A stretch of 64,000 nucleotides of DNA from assembly GCF_900660745.1 (NCBI RefSeq), contig NZ_LR215048.1, positions 620,001-684,000 on the forward strand, read 5' to 3'. Each line of letters starts with the position of its first letter. The first letter of the stretch is position 1. This document shows, piece after piece, positions 8,377-20,914 of the stretch. The stretch comes from Haploplasma axanthum. Its GTDB lineage: Bacteria > Bacillota_I > Bacilli_A > Acholeplasmatales > Acholeplasmataceae. The notes beneath the pieces are model-generated. The model made no database searches. It worked only from the letters and a program-made list of their open reading frames with translations, and was not told the DNA's origin. The position numbers and the translations under genes were made by a program.

Positions 8377-9297
8377 ATGAAAAAAAGAGCAATAACAGGG
8401 CTTATAATGGCACTCGTTTTTATTCCGTTAATTATTTTTCCTGAATTAGTTATTCCATTTCAAATATTAATGACAATTGGCGTAATAATTGCAGGACATG
8501 AAATGGTAGAAATGTTTAATAAAGAAAAACCGATGGGGACTAGAATTAAAGTTATTACTATACTGTTAACCTTAATACTTTTTATAGCAACATCGTTTTA
8601 TACAACAAAACTTGAGAATTTAAATATTATTAATTATATAGGACCGAAATTTATTATTGCAGTTTTCTTGATTGTAATAATTGTATTAGGATTATTAGTA
8701 TTTAAAGACGACTTTAAAGGTAATGATATTGGTAAAGTAATCTTAACGGTTTTCTACGTTGGTTTGGGAGCTAGTTCAATAGTAATACTTAGAGTCTTAG
8801 GATTAAGATTTATTACATATCTATTTTTAACAACAGTTCTAACTGATGTATTTGCATATACAATTGGTGTTAAATTTGGAAAACATAAAATGGCACCAAA
8901 TATAAGTCCTAAAAAATCATGGGAGGGTGCAATTGGTGGAACGGTAGTTGCAACAATTATTGCTGGAACCTATGGTTTATTATTTGGAAAGATATTTCCA
9001 TCAGGATTATTTAATCCAGAAGGTTATAAAACTCTTGTAGATGGTATTAGTGGATTAGGAAATTTAGATCTTTTAGGACAAGGATTAATAATTTTCCCAT
9101 TAACTATTTTATTATCAACAGTTGGGCAAATTGGAGACTTGGTTGCTTCAAAATTAAAAAGAACTTATGATGTTAAAGATTTTGGAAACATTTTCCCAGG
9201 GCATGGTGGTGTGTTAGACAGATTTGATTCATCATTCTTCGCATCAATGTTTTTAGTGACAATGATTATGTTTTTAACAGCAACATCATTATTTTAA
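8377..9297 (+). CDS. cdsA: Phosphatidate cytidylyltransferase
   Basis: CdsA makes CDP-diacylglycerol from phosphatidic acid and CTP, the entry point to phosphatidylglycerol-type lipids. The 306-residue protein is strongly hydrophobic with about eight membrane segments. It carries the family signature near residues 257-284 (SKLKRTYDVKDFGNIFPGHG, then GVLDRFDS) as well as KFGKHKMAPNISPKKSWEG. GAGGAGG precedes the start. It pairs with rseP, as in other Bacillota, but dxr, normally found between them in species with the MEP pathway, is absent. Confidence 0.96.
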   Translation: MKKRAITGLIMALVFIPLIIFPELVIPFQILMTIGVIIAGHEMVEMFNKEKPMGTRIKVITILLTLILFIATSFYTTKLENLNIINYIGPKFIIAVFLIVIIVLGLLVFKDDFKGNDIGKVILTVFYVGLGASSIVILRVLGLRFITYLFLTTVLTDVFAYTIGVKFGKHKMAPNISPKKSWEGAIGGTVVATIIAGTYGLLFGKIFPSGLFNPEGYKTLVDGISGLGNLDLLGQGLIIFPLTILLSTVGQIGDLVASKLKRTYDVKDFGNIFPGHGGVLDRFDSSFFASMFLVTMIMFLTATSLF

Positions 9298-9310
9298 TGG
9301 GGGAATTAAC

Positions 9311-10840
9311 ATGGATATAATTATTTTTATATTAGTATTAAGTTTAATAGTTGTTATACACGAATTTGGACATTTTTATTTCGCAAGAAAAGCTGGGATT
9401 TTATGTCATGAATTCGCTGTTGGTATGGGTCCGGTTCTATATCAAAAACGAAAAGGTGAAATTGCTTATTCAATAAGAGCAATTCCACTTGGTGGATTTG
9501 TTGCTATGGCAGGAGAAGAAATGTCAGATGCTTATATTAAAAAGGATCAAAATATTGGAATAAGAATCAATGAAGAAAAAGAGATAACTGATATTGTTTT
9601 AGATAATGATGTTAAATATGATCTTTTGGGAAAAGTTGTTGATTTTGATTTATATGGTGAGAACAACAAAGAATTATTTATAACTCTTGATGTAAATGGA
9701 GAAGTTATCAATTATAAAGTTCAAAGAAATGCAAAATATCGATTTAAAAAAGATAAAGAATTATGGATTACGCCAGCAGAAAAAAGTTTTGAAACAAAAA
9801 CATTATGGCAAAGATTTTTAGTTATTTTTGCTGGGCCAGCGCTAAACTTTATTCTAGGATTCGCAATTTTATTCATTTTAGCTTTTTTTATTGGTAAACC
9901 AAGTAATAAAGCAATTGTTGGAAACGTAGATAGTAGTATTGTTGGAGAACAAATTAAAAAAGGTGATTTGATTAGTTCTGTAAATGGCAATGAAGTTACT
10001 AGTTGGGGAGATATTGGAAAATATATCTATGAAACTAAAAATAATAAAGCAATATTTACAGTTAATGGTGAAAATGTAGAAATTGATTTGTTTATTGCAA
10101 TTCAAGGATTAGGTTTTGCTAACGAACAAGGAAATAATGATTTAGTTGCTGGGCAAATATTTGGAAGAGCGAAAGATTTAAAGGAAAAAGATAAAATAAT
10201 TAGTATTTTCATGGGTGAAAAGAAAAATCAAACCGATGCTTATGTAACTGTAGGTACTTGGAATGAGTTAATTAATTATGTGTTAAATAATAAAGACTCT
10301 AAAAAAGTATTTTTAACAGTTGAACGTGATGGAAAGCAAATTGAAATTAACTATGATAATATTCCTGCGAAGACACTTGAAAAATTAGGAAATGATTATA
10401 TTGCTTATGGAGCTGGGATAACCAGAGAAAGAAATTTTGATTTATTATATCCTTTTTACTATCCATTCCAAAAAATTGGAAGTGATATTAAAGAAATGGT
10501 TACAACTTTAGGACTATTGATTAGTCCAAATTCTGGTGTAGGATTAAAAGATCTTTCAGGACCAGTAGGAATTTTCTCTTTAGTTAGAGATGCAAGAAGT
10601 CAAGGTGTGATATCATTTTTCACTTTAGTTGCATTTTTAAGTGTTAATATTGGGTTTTTAAATTTACTTCCGATACCTGCTCTTGATGGAGGAAGATTAG
10701 TATTTTTAGGATATGAAGCAATAACAAGGAAAAAAGTTTCTAAGAAAATAGAAAATACAATCATAAATATTACGTTTATATTATTATTAGTGTTAATTGT
10801 ATTTGTAACATATCAAGATATTTTCAGGTTATTTAAATAA
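9311..10840 (+). CDS. rseP: RseP/RasP-type site-2 intramembrane metalloprotease
   Basis: The enzyme cleaves membrane proteins such as anti-sigma factors and signal-peptide remnants inside the bilayer. The zinc motif HEFGH is at residues 17-21 in the first membrane helix, and the third ligand region NLLPIPALDGGRL is near residues 449-461. Between them lies a PDZ-like part (about 195-350). At 509 residues it is some 80 longer than B. subtilis RasP. The extra sequence is mainly at about 70-150 (charged, beta-rich) and in a second PDZ-like segment. It follows cdsA by 13 bases, and a terminator follows. Confidence 0.93.
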   Translation: MDIIIFILVLSLIVVIHEFGHFYFARKAGILCHEFAVGMGPVLYQKRKGEIAYSIRAIPLGGFVAMAGEEMSDAYIKKDQNIGIRINEEKEITDIVLDNDVKYDLLGKVVDFDLYGENNKELFITLDVNGEVINYKVQRNAKYRFKKDKELWITPAEKSFETKTLWQRFLVIFAGPALNFILGFAILFILAFFIGKPSNKAIVGNVDSSIVGEQIKKGDLISSVNGNEVTSWGDIGKYIYETKNNKAIFTVNGENVEIDLFIAIQGLGFANEQGNNDLVAGQIFGRAKDLKEKDKIISIFMGEKKNQTDAYVTVGTWNELINYVLNNKDSKKVFLTVERDGKQIEINYDNIPAKTLEKLGNDYIAYGAGITRERNFDLLYPFYYPFQKIGSDIKEMVTTLGLLISPNSGVGLKDLSGPVGIFSLVRDARSQGVISFFTLVAFLSVNIGFLNLLPIPALDGGRLVFLGYEAITRKKVSKKIENTIINITFILLLVLIVFVTYQDIFRLFK

Positions 10841-10856
10841 AATATTTAAATAATAA

Positions 10857-10895
10857 GGAGAAAATTGGCTAAAAATAGCGGTTTTCTCTTTTTTT
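10857..10895 (+). terminator. Rho-independent terminator after rseP
   Basis: GAGAAAA (10858-10864) pairs with TTTTCTC (10882-10888), with an inner GCTA/TAGC helix, and a run of T follows. It insulates the housekeeping operon from the rRNA operon. Confidence 0.8.
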
Positions 10896-10927
10896 TACGA
10901 AAAAAACACATTTAATATAAAAAAGTG

Positions 10928-10956
10928 TTGACTTTACTATTACGGTAGTGTAGAAT
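10928..10956 (+). promoter_or_regulatory. rRNA operon promoter P1
   Basis: TTGACT (10928-10933), 17-base spacer, TAGAAT (10951-10956). It is the upstream one of two tandem promoters before the 16S gene. Confidence 0.75.
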
Positions 10957-11023
10957 AATACAAGTCGAAAGCAGGAAGCAAGAAACAAACGAAAATAAAA
11001 AAACATTTTCTTTGAAAAAGTAC

Positions 11024-11052
11024 TTGCAATCCTAAATCGAACGTGATATAAT
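11024..11052 (+). promoter_or_regulatory. rRNA operon promoter P2
   Basis: TTGCAA (11024-11029), 17-base spacer, perfect TATAAT (11047-11052). It is the stronger-looking promoter. A CGGTT/AACCG hairpin and the 5' arm of the 16S processing stem follow in the leader. Confidence 0.85.
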
Positions 11053-11161
11053 AATTTCGTTCGGTTCTGAAACCGACAAAGAAAAATCTTTGAAAACTGA
11101 ATGATGATGAGAGCGTAATAAAGAATAAAAAAATAGAGCAATAATCAAATTCAAAATAAAT

Positions 11162-12686
<1,525 letters not shown>

Positions 12687-12861
12687 AAGGAGCATAACAG
12701 TAAGAATAACTTACAAAAACTCTACTCTCTCGTCATATTCAGTTTTGAAGGATTTTCCTTCAATATATTTAATAAAAGTAATAAGTTCTTTGAAAAGTAG
12801 ATAAATTCTGTCGTAACAAATAATAAAAAAGTTTAATTAGCAATAATTAAGCGCGTAAAAA
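12687..12861 (+). other. 16S-23S internal transcribed spacer without tRNA genes
   Basis: This 175-base spacer holds no tRNA, unlike many Bacillota operons. It contains the 3' arm of the 16S processing stem (12727-12746). It also has the 5' arm of the 23S stem: GATAAATTC (12800-12808) and GTAACAAATAA (12813-12823), which pair with GAATTTATC (15731-15739) and TTATTTGTTAC (15715-15725). A TCTTTGAAAA motif is repeated in the 16S leader and in this spacer. Confidence 0.85.
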
Positions 12862-15702
<2,841 letters not shown>

Positions 15703-15754
15703 ATAACTTACGTTTTATTTGTTACAATTTGAATTTATCTAGTTTTGAGAGATT

Positions 15755-15864
15755 GTCTGGTGACGATGGCGAAATGGACACACCTGTTCCCATCTCGAAC
15801 ACAGAAGTTAAGCATTTCAGCGTCGACAATAGTCCTATGGGGCGAAGATAGAACGTTGCCAGGC
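15755..15864 (+). rRNA. rrf: 5S ribosomal RNA
   Basis: GTCTGGTGAC (15755-15764) pairs with GTTGCCAGGC (15855-15864) as helix I. The interior has the conserved CCTGTTCCCATCTCGAACAC and GAAGTTAAGC. The helix is extended by AGAGA/TCTCT outside the mature ends. The T-rich stretch that follows (TTATTATTTTTATTTTTTT) probably makes this the terminator of the rRNA transcript. Confidence 0.93.
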
Positions 15865-15899
15865 TCTCTTATTATTTTTATTTTTTTAATAAAAGTGTA

Positions 15900-15929
15900 T
15901 TGACAACATAAGATACATTATATTATAAT
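15900..15929 (+). promoter_or_regulatory. Promoter for tRNA-Asn
   Basis: TTGACA (15900-15905), 18-base spacer, TATAAT (15924-15929), ending nine bases before the tRNA. The tRNA can therefore be made independently of the rRNA operon. Confidence 0.8.
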
Positions 15930-15938
15930 AACTATGCT

Positions 15939-16015
15939 GCCTACTTAGCTCAGTCGGTTAGAGCACTTGACTGTTAATCAAGGGGTCCAAGGTTCGAGTC
16001 CTTGAGTGGGCGCCA
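15939..16015 (+). tRNA. tRNA-Asn (GTT)
   Basis: 77 bases with encoded CCA. Acceptor GCCTACT pairs with AGTGGGC, the anticodon loop CTGTTAA holds GTT at 15973-15975, and the T arm contains GGTTCGAGTCC. Confidence 0.96.
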
Positions 16016-16026
16016 CTTGATAATTT

Positions 16027-16050
16027 AACAACCTAATGGTTGTTTTTTTT
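16027..16050 (+). terminator. Rho-independent terminator after tRNA-Asn
   Basis: AACAACC (16027-16033) pairs with GGTTGTT (16038-16044) around TAAT, followed by a T run. Confidence 0.9.
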
Positions 16051-16089
16051 ATATAAAAATTGATATACTATTAATGGAGGCGATCATAT

Positions 16090-16395
16090 ATGAAATTTAT
16101 AAATGAAGGTAATAGAATATATAATAAAGATGAGAATGGAAAATTATTAGCAGAAGTTACATTTCCATTTATTGAAGAGAAAGTTATAAATATTGATCAT
16201 ACATTTGTTGATCCATCTCTTCGAGGTGCTGGAATTGCAGGAGAATTAATGATTGAAGTATATAATTATGCAAAAGAAAAAGGATATACTGTTGTTAATA
16301 CGTGTCCATATGCTGTTGCATGGTATAAAAAACATACTGATAAGCACGATGTTTTAAACAAGGAAATTGAACTACCAGAGGCATGTAGAATATAA
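16090..16395 (+). CDS. GNAT-fold N-acetyltransferase of the short YjdJ-like type
   Basis: The 101-residue protein matches the small GNAT family of YjdJ-like proteins. It has the acetyl-CoA loop DPSLRGAGIAGELM (about residues 38-51) and the C-terminal VVNTCPYAVAWYKKH typical of these single-domain members. The substrate is unknown. GGAGGCGAT precedes the ATG. The stop TAA overlaps the next start (TAATG), so it is translationally coupled to the nucleosidase-like gene. Confidence 0.85.
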   Translation: MKFINEGNRIYNKDENGKLLAEVTFPFIEEKVINIDHTFVDPSLRGAGIAGELMIEVYNYAKEKGYTVVNTCPYAVAWYKKHTDKHDVLNKEIELPEACRI

Positions 16396-17003
16396 TGCGT
16401 TTATATGTACTAGCAATGGATGATGAAGCAAAAGATTTATTACCTTTTTTTGAATTAGTTCAAACTATTCCATATAAATTATATAAAAACAAAAATAATT
16501 TGTTGGCAATAACAATGATTGGTAAGGTTAATGCTAGTTTTGTTCTATCAACAGTATTAGCTACTTATAAAGTAACTGAAGTAGTAAATTTAGGCTTTTC
16601 AGGTGCAAATGGAGATTTTAATATAGGAGATATCTATATTATTGAAGAAGCAAGATATCATGATGTTGACGTGACAATGTTTGGTTATGAACATGGACAA
16701 GTTCCTAAAATGCCAGCAAGCTACTTTAGTGACCAAAATTTAGTATCTAGGTTTGATTATCCTAAGACTAAAATTTATACTGGGGATTGTTTTATGACTA
16801 CTATGAAAGAGGGAAATTATCTTGTTGATATGGAAGTAACAGCCTTGTTTCAAGTTGCATATAGAACAATGATACCAATAATTTCAATAAAGGTTATTTC
16901 TGATGTTATTGGGAGAGAAAAGCATTTAGATGATTATGCAACCTTTGAAAAAACAGGAAGTTCAAAAATTCTTGAAATCTATAGACGAATTGAAAAACTT
17001 TAA
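16395..17003 (+). CDS. 5'-methylthioadenosine/S-adenosylhomocysteine nucleosidase-like protein
   Basis: The protein has 202 residues of the PNP/UDP phosphorylase fold. The N terminus LYVLAMDDEAKDL puts E11 where MTAN enzymes have their first catalytic acid. VVNLGFSGANGDFNIGDI matches the conserved glycine region, DMEVTALFQVA corresponds to the MTAN DMEGAA motif, and ISDVIG supplies the catalytic Asp. The chemistry would be removal of adenine from methylthioadenosine or SAH. The protein is somewhat short and the DME motif is diverged (VTA instead of GAA), so activity on another nucleoside is possible. It is coupled to the GNAT gene upstream. Confidence 0.75.
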   Translation: MRLYVLAMDDEAKDLLPFFELVQTIPYKLYKNKNNLLAITMIGKVNASFVLSTVLATYKVTEVVNLGFSGANGDFNIGDIYIIEEARYHDVDVTMFGYEHGQVPKMPASYFSDQNLVSRFDYPKTKIYTGDCFMTTMKEGNYLVDMEVTALFQVAYRTMIPIISIKVISDVIGREKHLDDYATFEKTGSSKILEIYRRIEKL

Positions 17004-17015
17004 GGAGGATTTTAT

Positions 17016-17561
17016 ATGAAAAAAGGCTTAATATTATTAAATAATAATGTTGAAGATATTGAATCACTTGCAACAAGAGATCTTTTGATAAGAAGTGGTT
17101 ATAATATAACAACCTTTACATTAGAAAAAGAGTTAGATATTAAAACTGCGTATAATATGAGTATCAAAGTAGATAAATTGATTAAAGATATTGATGAAGT
17201 AAATTTTGATTTTTTAGTTCTTCCAGGCGGTAAACATGTTTCGGAGTGGGTTAATCAAAAAACACCGTTAAATAGACTAATAAACGAGTTTAATGACAAT
17301 GGTAAGTTGATTGCTGCAATATGTGCTGCACCATTATTCTTAAGTAAAGCGGGAATCTTAAAAGACAAAGATTATACGGCTTTTCCAAGCGTTGTAAACG
17401 ATATTGAAGCTATATATCATTCTGATGCAAAAGTTGTTAAAACAGGTAATGTAATCACTGCTAGATCTGCAGGAGTCACATTTGATTTTGCTTTTGAAAT
17501 TGTAAATTATTTAGATGGAAATGATGCAGTAAATAAATTAAAGAAAAATATTATCTATTAA
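17016..17561 (+). CDS. DJ-1/PfpI family protein
   Basis: The 181-residue protein shows the DJ-1 layout: VEDIESLATRDLL with E16 as the conserved acid, FLVLPGGKHVSEW, and the nucleophile elbow LIAAICAAPLFLSKAGIL with C103. ARSAGVTFDFAFEIV near the C terminus completes the fold. Members act as deglycase/glyoxalase-like or chaperone-like stress proteins; the role here is not shown. It starts 12 bases after the nucleosidase-like gene with AAGGAGG and is probably the last gene of that three-gene operon. Confidence 0.85.
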   Translation: MKKGLILLNNNVEDIESLATRDLLIRSGYNITTFTLEKELDIKTAYNMSIKVDKLIKDIDEVNFDFLVLPGGKHVSEWVNQKTPLNRLINEFNDNGKLIAAICAAPLFLSKAGILKDKDYTAFPSVVNDIEAIYHSDAKVVKTGNVITARSAGVTFDFAFEIVNYLDGNDAVNKLKKNIIY

Positions 17562-17627
17562 AAAAGATATTGCCTTATTAAGCCTTTTACTATTATTAAA
17601 AAAAAATAAAAAAAAGTGCATAAGTAG

Positions 17628-17655
17628 TTGACAATTGTAAATATTTTGGTATAAT
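17628..17655 (+). promoter_or_regulatory. Promoter for the tRNA cluster
   Basis: TTGACA (17628-17633), 16-base spacer, TATAAT (17650-17655), about 20 bases before tRNA-Glu. Confidence 0.8.
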
Positions 17656-17674
17656 AATAAATGTGCTTATAAGT

Positions 17675-17750
17675 GGCCCGTTGGAGAAACGGTTAACTCA
17701 CATGCCTTTCACGCATGCATTCACGGGTTCGAATCCCGTACGGGTCACCA
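17675..17750 (+). tRNA. tRNA-Glu (TTC)
   Basis: 76 bases with encoded CCA. Acceptor GGCCCGT pairs with ACGGGTC. Anticodon stem CATGC/GCATG closes the loop CTTTCAC, with TTC at 17708-17710. Confidence 0.95.
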
Positions 17751-17769
17751 ATAAAGGATTTAATTATAA

Positions 17770-17846
17770 GCACCCATAGCTCAATTGGATAGAGCGTTTG
17801 ACTACGGATCAAAAGGTTAGGGGTTCAACTCCTCTTGGGTGCGCCA
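17770..17846 (+). tRNA. tRNA-Arg (ACG)
   Basis: 77 bases with encoded CCA. Acceptor GCACCCA pairs with TGGGTGC, and the anticodon loop CTACGGA holds ACG. The first A would be deaminated to inosine by TadA to read CGN codons. Confidence 0.95.
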
Positions 17847-17854
17847 TAAGAGTT

Positions 17855-17931
17855 CGGGAAGTAGCTTAGCTTGGTAGAGCGCCTGGTTTGGGACCAGGAG
17901 GTCGCAGGTTCAAATCCTGTCTTCCCGACCA
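17855..17931 (+). tRNA. tRNA-Pro (TGG)
   Basis: 77 bases with encoded CCA. Acceptor CGGGAAG pairs with CTTCCCG. Anticodon stem CCTGG/CCAGG closes a loop with TGG. Confidence 0.95.
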
Positions 17932-17948
17932 TTAAAAATTAAATATAT

Positions 17949-18023
17949 GCGGGTGTCGTATAATGGCTATTACCTTAGCCTTCCAAGCTAAAGACGTGGG
18001 TTCGATTCCCATCACCCGCTCCA
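17949..18023 (+). tRNA. tRNA-Gly (TCC)
   Basis: 75 bases with encoded CCA. Acceptor GCGGGTG pairs with CACCCGC, and the anticodon loop CTTCCAA holds TCC. Confidence 0.95.
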
Positions 18024-18037
18024 TATTAAAATTTGAT

Positions 18038-18062
18038 AGATGCTTAAAAGCATCTTTTTTTT
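18038..18062 (+). terminator. Rho-independent terminator after the tRNA cluster
   Basis: AGATGCT pairs with AGCATCT around a short A-rich loop, followed by eight T. Confidence 0.92.
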
Positions 18063-18140
18063 GTATTAGATATTGATAAATAAAATTGATGTAGTAATAT
18101 AATAGGTAAAGGGTTTAATTAATATTAAGGGGGAAAAGGA

Positions 18141-18344
18141 ATGAAATTTATAACTTATAAATCATTTGGTATTGAGTATAGTATAAATGTTGATAGTATT
18201 GAAAGAATTGAATATGATACTAGAGGTAATGAGTATAAAATCAAACTGAAAAATGATGATACACCATTTGTAGTGAATAGATTTGATGCTGATGATTTTG
18301 AAGATTTTTCAATAAGAATGAGACAAATTATCAAAAGTAATTAA
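18141..18344 (+). CDS. Small protein of unknown function
   Basis: The 67-residue protein starts after AAGGGGGAAAAGG, a strong ribosome-binding site, and is followed by its own perfect terminator, so it is probably a real gene. It is soluble and charged, beginning MKFITYKSFGIEYSINVDSI and ending FSIRMRQIIKSN. The pattern suggests a small beta-sheet protein with a C-terminal helix. I do not recognise a family. Confidence 0.7.
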   Translation: MKFITYKSFGIEYSINVDSIERIEYDTRGNEYKIKLKNDDTPFVVNRFDADDFEDFSIRMRQIIKSN

Positions 18345-18350
18345 TTAGAG

Positions 18351-18380
18351 AAGTAAGTTAGAGATAACTTACTTTTTTTT
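18351..18380 (+). terminator. Rho-independent terminator
   Basis: AAGTAAGTTA (18351-18360) pairs perfectly with TAACTTACTT (18365-18374) around GAGA, followed by T. Confidence 0.92.
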
Positions 18381-18408
18381 ATTTTTCCAAGAAATTAGGA
18401 ATTAACTA

Positions 18409-18464
18409 TTGACATGTGGATCAATAAAAGATATAATATGAACATGTGAACAAGTATTCATATG
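18409..18464 (+). promoter_or_regulatory. Promoter and SmtB/CzrA-type operator of the metal efflux operon
   Basis: TTGACA (18409-18414), 17-base spacer, TATAAT (18432-18437). Just downstream lies the imperfect inverted repeat CATGTGAACAA-GTATTCATATG (18443-18464). It has the TGAACA...TATTCA form and 12-2-12 geometry known for SmtB/CzrA operators. The position over the transcription start suggests simple repression that metal would relieve. Confidence 0.75.
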
Positions 18465-18478
18465 TATGAGGTGATTGA

Positions 18479-18796
18479 ATGAATGAAAAGTTGAGTAATA
18501 TAAAAGAAAGTATGATTAATAAAGAACTAAAGGATAGGGTAAGTAATTTGTTTAAAGTTATTTCTGATCCAACTAGAATTTCAATTCTATTTGCATTAAA
18601 AGGTGAAGATTTAACTGTTACAGAATTAACAATTATTTTAGATATGACACAAAGTGCAGTTTCACATCAACTTAGAGTTTTAAGAGATGCTAATCTTGTT
18701 ATTAATAAGAAAATAGGAAAAGAAGTAATTTACCGTCTTGCAGATGAACACGTGCACATGATATTTAATCAAGCAATTGAACACGTTATAGAATAG
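18479..18796 (+). CDS. ArsR/SmtB-family metal-sensing repressor
   Basis: The 105-residue winged-helix protein has DPTRISILFALKG and the recognition helix MTQSAVSHQLRVLRDA (about 56-71). The C-terminal alpha-5 helix carries D89, H91, H102 and E105. This is the same spacing and the same residues as the zinc site of SmtB (D104, H106, H117, E120), so the sensed metal is probably Zn(II) or a similar ion. No Cys-rich alpha-3N site is present. E105 is the last residue of the protein. It is followed 11 bases later by the ATPase gene it most likely controls. Confidence 0.92.
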   Translation: MNEKLSNIKESMINKELKDRVSNLFKVISDPTRISILFALKGEDLTVTELTIILDMTQSAVSHQLRVLRDANLVINKKIGKEVIYRLADEHVHMIFNQAIEHVIE

Positions 18797-18807
18797 GAGA
18801 AAGAAAG

Positions 18808-20787
18808 ATGAAAAAAGAAAAACACAATCATGATCATCACGATCATGAACATAATAATGAGCATGAAGAAGGACATAGTCATGAAGATCATCACGGACAT
18901 GATCATAAACATGGTAAGCATACATTAATAATTTCTGCGGTATTATTCTTTGTAGGTGTAATACTACATATTGTATCTAGATTTATAACAAATGATACTA
19001 TTATGATGATACTTAATTTAATAGCATTAGTATTTGCAGGTACACATGTTATTTTTGAAGGAATTGAAGATACAATAAGTTCAACGATAAGAAAGAAAAA
19101 GTTCACACCAAATGTTCATATCTTGATGACACTAGCTGCAATAGGAGCTGTAATAATTGGTGATTATAAAGAAGCGGCATTATTAATTATAATTTTTGCG
19201 GGTGCACATTATTTAGAAGAATATGCTGAAGGGAAAAGTAAAAAAGAGATTAAGAAGCTTCTTAAACTTAATCCTACAAAAGCAAGAAGAATTCTTGAAG
19301 ATGGTAGTATTGAAATAATTGATGTTAATGAATTAAAAATTGGTGATAAATTAAAAGTTCTAAATGGTGATCAAATTCCAACTGATGGAATAATTATCTC
19401 TGGTGAATCTGATATCAATGAAGCATCAATTACGGGTGAGAGTATACCAAGACTTAAAAGTATAAATGATGAAGTATTTGGTAGTACAATGAATGGTAAT
19501 GGAACATTTGAGATGCAAGTTACTAAAGATAGTGAAAATACAGTATTTTCAAAAATTGTTAAACTAGTTGGTGAAGCTCAAACAAATATTTCTAAAACAG
19601 CGGTTCTAATTAAAAAGATTGAACCTATATATGTTACAGCAGTGATTCTACTTACACCTTTTATTTATTTATTCGGAAGATATATATTAAACTGGGGTTC
19701 AGTAGATAGTTTCTATCGTACAATGGTCTTTTTAATTGTTGCTTCTCCATGTGCGCTTGCTGCAACTGATATACCAGCAACATTATCAGCAATCTCAAAT
19801 CTAGCGAAAAATGGTGTTTTATTTAAAGGTGGATCATATTTATCTAATCTATCAGAAATTGGTGCAGTTGCATTTGATAAAACTGGAACATTAACTGAAG
19901 GTAAACCGGTTGTTACTGATGTCTATTTTGCAAAAGAAGTAAATGAACTTGATAAACAAAAATATCTTGATATTCTAGTTTCAATGGAAAGTAAATCAAA
20001 TCATCCACTAGCAACAGCAATTATTAATTATTTTGATGTAACTAAAAAAATTGAAGTTGAAGCAGAAAATATTATAGGCGTTGGACTTATTGCAAACTAT
20101 AAAGATAAACAATATAAGATTGGAAAACCAACATCGTACAAAACAATTTCTAAAGAATTAGTGAATGTTACGCATGAATATTCTAATGAAGGTAAGACTG
20201 TTGTTTACTTCGGTGTTAATGAAGAAGTAGTATTACTTATTGCTATTCAAGATATTCCAAAAGAAAGTTCAAAAGTAGCAATTGATTTTTTAAACAAAGA
20301 AAATGTAAGAACAGTAATGATTACTGGTGATGCAGTTAAAACAGGTGAAGCAATAGGTAATAAACTAGGTATTAACGAGGTTATTGGTAATGTCTTGCCA
20401 GAAGATAAGGCAAACATCATAAAGGACTTAAAAACAAAATATGGCGTTGTAGCAATGCTTGGTGATGGAGTTAACGATGCACCTGCGCTTGTAACTGCTG
20501 ATATTGGGATTGCTATGGGCGATGGAACAGATATAGCAATAGATGTTGCTGATGGTGTTTTAATGAAGAATGATTTAACAAAATTTGTTTACACATATAA
20601 AACTTCAAAGAAACTTAGAAGAATTGTATGGGAGAATATAATCTTTTCAATGTTAGTAGTCTTATTCCTAATAACAATTAATTTTTTCGGAAAAATGGAG
20701 ATGCCACTTGCGGTATTAGTGCATGAAGGAAGTACTATTGTAGTTATTCTTAATGGATTAAGATTGTTAAAACGTATAAAAGTGTGA
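18808..20787 (+). CDS. P1B-4-type heavy-metal efflux ATPase with His-rich N terminus
   Basis: The 659-residue ATPase starts with a His/Asp/Glu-rich tail (residues 1-37, about 14 His) instead of a CXXC domain. It has the transmembrane metal motif SPCALAATDIPATLSAI in place of CPC, phosphorylation site DKTGTLTEGKP, MITGD, GDGVNDAPAL, and HEGSTIVVILNGLRLL near the C terminus. SPC plus HEGS is the signature of the P1B-4 group, which includes B. subtilis PfeT (ZosA) and exports Fe(II), Co(II) or Zn(II). With an SmtB-type repressor in front, Zn or Co export is plausible, but the ion cannot be fixed from sequence. The gene ends with TGA. Confidence 0.92.
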   Translation: MKKEKHNHDHHDHEHNNEHEEGHSHEDHHGHDHKHGKHTLIISAVLFFVGVILHIVSRFITNDTIMMILNLIALVFAGTHVIFEGIEDTISSTIRKKKFTPNVHILMTLAAIGAVIIGDYKEAALLIIIFAGAHYLEEYAEGKSKKEIKKLLKLNPTKARRILEDGSIEIIDVNELKIGDKLKVLNGDQIPTDGIIISGESDINEASITGESIPRLKSINDEVFGSTMNGNGTFEMQVTKDSENTVFSKIVKLVGEAQTNISKTAVLIKKIEPIYVTAVILLTPFIYLFGRYILNWGSVDSFYRTMVFLIVASPCALAATDIPATLSAISNLAKNGVLFKGGSYLSNLSEIGAVAFDKTGTLTEGKPVVTDVYFAKEVNELDKQKYLDILVSMESKSNHPLATAIINYFDVTKKIEVEAENIIGVGLIANYKDKQYKIGKPTSYKTISKELVNVTHEYSNEGKTVVYFGVNEEVVLLIAIQDIPKESSKVAIDFLNKENVRTVMITGDAVKTGEAIGNKLGINEVIGNVLPEDKANIIKDLKTKYGVVAMLGDGVNDAPALVTADIGIAMGDGTDIAIDVADGVLMKNDLTKFVYTYKTSKKLRRIVWENIIFSMLVVLFLITINFFGKMEMPLAVLVHEGSTIVVILNGLRLLKRIKV

Positions 20788-20789
20788 TT

Positions 20790-20817
20790 AAATACGCTAA
20801 AAAAGCGTATTTTTTTC
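20790..20817 (+). terminator. Rho-independent terminator after the ATPase gene
   Basis: AATACGCT pairs with AGCGTATT around an A loop, followed by seven T. Confidence 0.92.
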
Positions 20818-20914
20818 TTTAATAGTTTTTTTTAGATAAAAATAGAAACTATAATTTTGAAAAAAACTTAATATAAGATATAATATAATTATAAAAAGTA
20901 CTGGAGGGATGAAA

